Part shown: positions 6,001 through 8,542 of the stretch, piece by piece
Position numbering within the stretch: the stretch's first letter is position 1
Layout: every line of letters begins with the position of its first letter
Assembly: GCA_012961725.1 (NCBI GenBank)
Contig: DTYU01000246.1
Location: forward strand, 1 to 8,542
Length of the DNA stretch: 8,542 nt
From: Desulfotomaculum sp.
Lineage (GTDB): Bacteria; Bacillota; Desulfotomaculia; Desulfotomaculales; Ammonificaceae
Direction of reading: 5' to 3'
Translations under genes and position numbers: made by a program
The notes under the pieces: model-generated
Told to the model about the DNA's origin: nothing
Databases searched by the model: none
The model's input: the letters and a program-made list of their open reading frames with translations, nothing else

Positions 6001-7031
6001 CCGGGGAGGTCCATGAGACAACTGGGGTCGTGCAAGACTGTGATCTTAAACGCTGGGTGATTGAGGTAGCTGAAGGGACGGCCGGCCGGTCGCCAGTACA
6101 GTATCGGCTCAGTCCCGGAAGCATGATAATGAAAAATCTTTTCCCGGTAACCCTCAGCGACATCGGACGGGGAGAGAGCGCCGCTATAACATACTGGCAA
6201 GAAAAGAGCGGTCTGCCGGTAGCCCTGTCGGTTAAGCTCGAGACAAAAGCACCGGCTCCGTACCTCAAGGTCGATCCGCCCGTTTTCGGGAAACCTCTAA
6301 CCGGCAGGACTACCGGGACGCACCTGTACCTTTATTCGAGTGCCGGCCGCCGGCTGCCGGTGGAGCTTTCTCCGGGAGGAAGATTTGAGGTTGCGCTGAA
6401 CTGGACGGAACCTGCTCCGGTGAGATTGGTGGCGGTGGACGAAAGGACCGGTGGCGTGAACGGCCGGAGGGTAGAGCTTCCTTCCGGTCCAACGGTTTTT
6501 ACGGATGTTGCAAACTCTTGGGCGGCAAGAGAGGTTCAAGCGCTTGCGGCTGAAGGGATTCTGTCCGGGTACCCGGACGGGGCCTTCCGGCCCGAAGCCC
6601 ATATCACCAGGGCGGAGTTTGCGGCCCTGATCGCCCGTTGCTGGTCAGGCATGGAAGAAAGCGCGGGTGAAACGCCCCCCGATGCGCCCGTTTGGGCGCG
6701 GGAGGCGGTACAAATCGCGGTTTATCGTGGGCTTTTGCCGCTTTTCCCCGACGGCAGGTTCCGGCCTGCACTGCCTGTGGAGAGGGTGACCGCCGCTTTG
6801 GCGTTTGCTTCCCTCCAAGAGACAGGCGACGCGAAGGCTGCTCCCTCTCCGCCGTATCGCGACTGGGCGGCGGTGCCTGCCCGGGGCAGGGGGGCGGTAG
6901 CCGCGCTTTATGGCCTGGGTGTGATGCGGGGCCGCCCGGACGGGTTCTTCCGCCCGGGCGCACCGATCACGAGAGCAGAGGCGGCGGTGGTTGTTTATCG
7001 CCTAAAATACGGGAATACTATAAAAAAATAA
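3075..7031 (+). CDS. Secreted S8 subtilisin-like serine protease (KP-43-like) with tandem repeats and three SLH domains
   Basis: This 1318-residue surface serine endopeptidase has an apparently complete catalytic site. Domains in order: signal peptide (1-21); propeptide-like region (about 108-168); S8 catalytic domain (about 200-495) with Asp210 in GIADSG, His252 in GHGTHMAG, oxyanion Asn349 in GAGNGG and Ser436 in GTSMAAA; a beta-rich domain like the KP-43 C-terminal barrel, including LVNDLDLVV (550-558) and RLNNVEQV (579-586); an unassigned beta-rich stretch (640-734); four degenerate repeats (about 735-1056); a linker; and SLH domains at 1142-1190, 1203-1247 and 1260-1312. SLH1 and SLH3 keep TRAE; SLH2 has VERV instead. 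SLH domains bind secondary cell-wall polymers, so the enzyme is probably wall-displayed. ATG 3075 has a weak ribosome site (AGTAGGG, 3064-3070) but starts a clear signal peptide. The gene has its own SigA promoter. Substrate is unknown. Confidence 0.93.
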   Translation: MRRLLVFFAASLLLVAGFLWAQKGCGGKGGLQTARTAPGLYFVDSRETSRLQDLPGISIGENASGDRVLVRVASPASIPAEIELSPYPVENRVAPELQSHASAEETLHLDVIVFSPADKKAVADAVLAEGGAVLKGLDDPESTALRVTLPARALTRLASQAAVLRIEPYTPRRFLSDRAAAVTGAAPARVPGFVSPKGLSGFGQIVGIADSGLDKGTLHDLHPDLQSTPGRMPKVVLLRSWAEGPLADSTGHGTHMAGIVAGTGAASGGRYRGIAPGASIYFQAIADDAGEPDLPADLVSLFRPAYSAGVRVHIDGWGGGGNGYSAAASQIDRFCFYYPDFLPVFGAGNGGPEAETLTNEANSKNALVVGATQNPRPLFGYTDCGMVASLSSSGPAGDGRLKPDLVAPGAGIIGPSSRMAPSIAGDGLYRQLEGTSMAAAVAGGAVLLLREYLQKQEELDSPRAPLLKALLINGARPLEPVQASGFGRLDLCGTLLALKERAFSYLYEETGVKEGEREAFWVTVSDSKAPLKVTLCWADPPAMPGAARALVNDLDLVVQGPDGRRYLGNDFAQKGRPDRLNNVEQVTVAEPVPGRYRILVVGAKIRGGLASGQPYALVYGQPVRRDVVARLAGAQVKLAGGESIKLPQRVTAVLNGKLTKKVGQAFNTGADLYRLPGGEVYTVGTNDYLVPGRFLAAAAGTVAVDETLEVQDGGYLLRSDTVRVRGEERSPASVPAGVLVGLKINPSTQVVWEATADWEEKSGFLDALDADRIRLIGGAAYRLSPGYAVSRETEQAGLDALDRVFGPPGGLGELPAGLPVRLHLDPRTHCAMYITVQQELVSGFVQEVRGNILVFTDGRRYRFISGAQVSRGEAREAPRLLVTGEHITGVLLPEKNEILHAWVDTGLLYGRVLFSGSGGSRLQLQDTSGNYRLLELAAGARFFRCTIDLGQSILRPGQWVRLILDSVGRVTRIDLAGEVHETTGVVQDCDLKRWVIEVAEGTAGRSPVQYRLSPGSMIMKNLFPVTLSDIGRGESAAITYWQEKSGLPVALSVKLETKAPAPYLKVDPPVFGKPLTGRTTGTHLYLYSSAGRRLPVELSPGGRFEVALNWTEPAPVRLVAVDERTGGVNGRRVELPSGPTVFTDVANSWAAREVQALAAEGILSGYPDGAFRPEAHITRAEFAALIARCWSGMEESAGETPPDAPVWAREAVQIAVYRGLLPLFPDGRFRPALPVERVTAALAFASLQETGDAKAAPSPPYRDWAAVPARGRGAVAALYGLGVMRGRPDGFFRPGAPITRAEAAVVVYRLKYGNTIKK
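5277..6242 (+). repeat. Protein-level tandem repeats inside the subtilase (about 60-80 residues per unit)
   Basis: Residues 735-789 and 815-869 align without gaps over 55 positions with 17 identities by hand count. Shared anchors are PAG at the start, SGF in the middle and YR then G..V at the end. Two weaker units follow at about 880-942 and 953-1018, keeping the order G-V, a short strand pair, then Y-R-L. The last unit ends near residue 1056. The pattern suggests small beta-barrel or beta-sandwich modules serving as a stalk or binding surface between protease and SLH anchor. No named domain was recognised. Confidence 0.6.
6498..7010 (+). other. SLH domain triplet coding region
   Basis: SLH1 (6498-6644) carries GYPDGAFRP and ITRAEFAALIAR. 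SLH2 (6681-6815) carries LFPDGRFRP but PVERVTAAL in place of the TRAE segment. SLH3 (6852-7010) carries GRPDGFFRP and ITRAEAAVVVYR. Three repeats at a terminus is the usual arrangement for binding pyruvylated secondary cell-wall polysaccharide. The missing TRAE in SLH2 may leave two functional binding grooves. Confidence 0.88.
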
Positions 7032-7034
7032 GGG

Positions 7035-7057
7035 GACATGTTTAGAAACCGCTTGTC
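7035..7057. terminator. Possible weak bidirectional terminator between convergent genes
   Basis: GACA (7035-7038) and TGTC (7054-7057) can pair, with inner GTTT (7040-7043) against AAAC (7046-7049). Plus-strand transcripts then meet TATTTTTCT (from 7058) and minus-strand transcripts meet a run of seven U residues (7028-7022). The stem is AT-rich and interrupted, so efficiency is doubtful. It overlaps the last base of the minus-strand anti-sigma stop codon. Confidence 0.3.
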
Positions 7058-8151
7058 TATTTTTCTACGAGACAAAGGGTTACGGTGTGTTTCCCTGTCA
7101 GTGCGTCTATTTCGGCAAGCTCCTGCTCTATTTCATTAAGCTTGGCATCGATTTCCGCCCGTTCTTCTTCGGGGGCCTGGTTACGCGCTGCGACTAATGT
7201 TTCGTACTCCGCCTTTTGCCTGTTAAACCTACCGGTCTGGTCGAGCGCATCATCGCAGCGGTCGATTACTTTCCCCAGGCCGCTCAGGACAATAAGGAAA
7301 CCCTCACTGTTTTCCTTGTCGATGACAAACTGCAAGATTTCAATCCGTGGCACCCCTTCACTGGCGGTTACCGTACAGTTGTGAGCAGCTTCCCAGGAGC
7401 GCGCCGTCAGCAGGGCGTTTGCCTTGGCGGCCTCAAGATTCCGGACCTGAATACGCATCACCGTACTGGTCAAGATCCGCTCCTGGCTCAGGAAGACCAC
7501 AGGCAGCCGCACCTCCGCAACCTGAGCGGGCTGCTTGGAAGACCGGGTCTCGTCCGGCGGTGTGACAGTCCCTTCGTCTTGTCGCCCGGCTTTTTCAGAA
7601 AGCCGACCGGACGGTTGGGATCCCCCTTGCGGTGTAATTCCTTCTGATTCAGAAATTTTCCCAATTTGTTCCGGCACCCCACTGCCGGCGGTATTCTTTT
7701 TCACTGTTTTTCTGCCGGGCTCCGGAACCGGTTCGGCTTCTTCAGTTGGCTGCCGGTTCTCGGGCGAAACCGCCTCCGTTGCAGGAGGTTTGTTTGCCAC
7801 ATTCGGCACCTGCGGCCCGCCCGATAGAATCATGGCCAGGGCAGCTCCTGCGATAAGCATCAGGGCGGCGGCTGCTGCGAGCGGGTGCCGCGCCCAGCCG
7901 CTGAAACGCTGTCGCCAGTGCTGTCCGGCGGTCGGAGCGCCTGCGGCGATCCTGGCCATGACCCCGGCCGAAAAATCGGCCGGTGCCCCAACCGTTTCCC
8001 CGGTATAGAGCGCGCCGGTCAGTTGGCGCAGCAACGCAAATTCCCTGCGGCATGAGGCACATGACGCAAGGTGCGCGGCAACCTCCGGCTTCATCTCTCC
8101 GGGGTCGTCTACTATCAGTAACAGCTCTTTTCTTACCCGCTTACACCGCAT
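7057..8151 (-). CDS. Transmembrane zinc-binding anti-sigma factor with DUF4349-like extracellular domain
   Basis: This protein should hold the adjacent ECF sigma factor at the membrane until an envelope signal arrives. The 364 residues begin with a cytoplasmic zinc-finger anti-sigma (zf-HC2/ZAS) domain: Cys3, then His27-x3-Cys31-x2-Cys34 in HLASCASC. One membrane segment lies at about 89-110, rich in Ala and Leu. A long Pro/Ser/Glu/Lys linker (112-215) follows. The outer domain (about 218-364) has the pattern of DUF4349: a strand-rich part ending near GFLIVLSGLGKVI, then a coiled-coil stretch with Glu-rich helices (312-350), and a final TVTLCLVEK strand. The DUF4349 label is from memory. ATG 8151 has AGGTGA (8161-8156) four bases upstream, and the gene starts 13 bases after the sigma-factor stop, so the two are surely one operon. 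It ends 25 bases from the convergent subtilase. Confidence 0.85.
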   Translation of the reverse strand: MRCKRVRKELLLIVDDPGEMKPEVAAHLASCASCRREFALLRQLTGALYTGETVGAPADFSAGVMARIAAGAPTAGQHWRQRFSGWARHPLAAAAALMLIAGAALAMILSGGPQVPNVANKPPATEAVSPENRQPTEEAEPVPEPGRKTVKKNTAGSGVPEQIGKISESEGITPQGGSQPSGRLSEKAGRQDEGTVTPPDETRSSKQPAQVAEVRLPVVFLSQERILTSTVMRIQVRNLEAAKANALLTARSWEAAHNCTVTASEGVPRIEILQFVIDKENSEGFLIVLSGLGKVIDRCDDALDQTGRFNRQKAEYETLVAARNQAPEEERAEIDAKLNEIEQELAEIDALTGKHTVTLCLVEK

Positions 8152-8164
8152 AATCTCACCTGAT

Positions 8165-8542
8165 TCATCCCGGCAGGTCGAGTCCCTTCTGTTTTGCGAG
8201 CCTGCACACGGCTTTTTTCAACGCCTCGCGTGCCCGGCTGAGTCGCGACTTCACCGTACCGGGGGCTACACCCAAGGTTGCGGCTATCTCTTCGTAACTC
8301 AGGTCCTCCATTTCCCGCAGGACAAGCACCAACCGGTGTTCCCGCGCCAAAACCGCCAGGCCTTCTTGCACCAGCAGCCGGTACTCGCTTTCTTCCAGCA
8401 TCTGTTCTGGATGCGGGTTACCGCCCGCGACCTGGCGGGGCAACCGGCCCTCTCCGGTCAGGACCGGGTCGTCGAGGGACAGTTCATTATGGTTGCGCTT
8501 CCGGTAACTGAGCCAGAGGTTGATCGCAATCCTGTGCAGATA
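8165..8542 (-). CDS. ECF-type RNA polymerase sigma factor (5' partial)
   Basis: The frame enters from the right edge and ends at TGA 8167-8165, giving 125 visible residues of a protein usually 170-200 long. The first residues, YLHRIAINLWLSYRKRN, match the end of sigma region 2 (2.3/2.4, -10 recognition). A variable Asp/Pro/Gly linker follows, then region 4 with LVLVLREMEDLSYEEIAATL and the helix-turn-helix GVAPGTVKSRLSRAREALKK, which reads the -35 element. A TTG codon at 8443 is only internal, because the homology to region 2 continues upstream of it. The gene is followed after 13 bases by the zinc-binding anti-sigma gene, the standard partner arrangement, and ECF operons of this kind are usually self-activated. 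The promoter lies outside the window. The ECF subgroup cannot be fixed from this fragment. Confidence 0.93.
   Translation of the reverse strand, partial: YLHRIAINLWLSYRKRNHNELSLDDPVLTGEGRLPRQVAGGNPHPEQMLEESEYRLLVQEGLAVLAREHRLVLVLREMEDLSYEEIAATLGVAPGTVKSRLSRAREALKKAVCRLAKQKGLDLPG

Noticed and set aside
8441..8443. TTG as start codon of the sigma factor
   Set aside because: The same frame continues upstream to the window edge with clear sigma region 2.4 residues, so the TTG encodes an internal Leu.
1..8542. A novel defence, CRISPR, toxin-antitoxin or biosynthetic system
   Set aside because: All substantial frames are explained by sporulation, cell-shape, surface-protease and sigma-signalling genes. 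No repeat-spacer array, nuclease, reverse transcriptase or transposase motif is visible on either strand.

Overview
The window reads as chromosomal DNA of a moderately GC-rich, endospore-forming Gram-positive bacterium. The clearest markers are spoIID, spoIIID and an mbl-type mreB in that order, followed by a secreted subtilase with S-layer homology (SLH) domains. Gene content and base composition suggest the Clostridia, perhaps the Desulfotomaculum/Pelotomaculum group (Peptococcaceae). The lineage is an inference; no rRNA is present to confirm it.

Layout. Positions 1-101 hold the last 32 codons of an unrecognised plus-strand gene, closed by an intrinsic terminator (138-161). Positions 162-365 hold a degenerate 9-bp tandem repeat and a weak hairpin, but no gene. 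Then come spoIID (366-1325), a 185-bp gap with an orphan REP-like motif and a possible SigE promoter, spoIIID (1511-1762), a 154-bp gap with a good match to the SigH promoter consensus and a structured leader, and mbl (1917-2924). A 150-bp gap carries a SigA promoter with a palindrome just upstream. It drives a very large secreted subtilase (3075-7031) with a KP-43-like catalytic part, tandem beta-rich repeats and a C-terminal SLH triplet. Convergent with it on the minus strand lies an ECF sigma factor (cut by the right edge) followed by its membrane-spanning zinc-binding anti-sigma factor (8151-7057).

How the parts may work together. SpoIID trims septal peptidoglycan during engulfment. SpoIIID is the mother-cell regulator that adjusts SigE-dependent transcription. 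Mbl organises cylindrical wall growth. The putative SigH promoter ahead of mbl would tie wall morphogenesis to the onset of sporulation independently of spoIIID. The subtilase is probably displayed on the cell wall through its SLH domains. The ECF pair is a typical envelope signalling module. Its closeness to the surface protease invites the idea of a functional link, but the genes are convergent and nothing here proves one.

I saw no CRISPR array, RNA gene, complete mobile element or defence system. The more unusual content is the repeat architecture of the subtilase, the mbl leader and the small regulatory elements.
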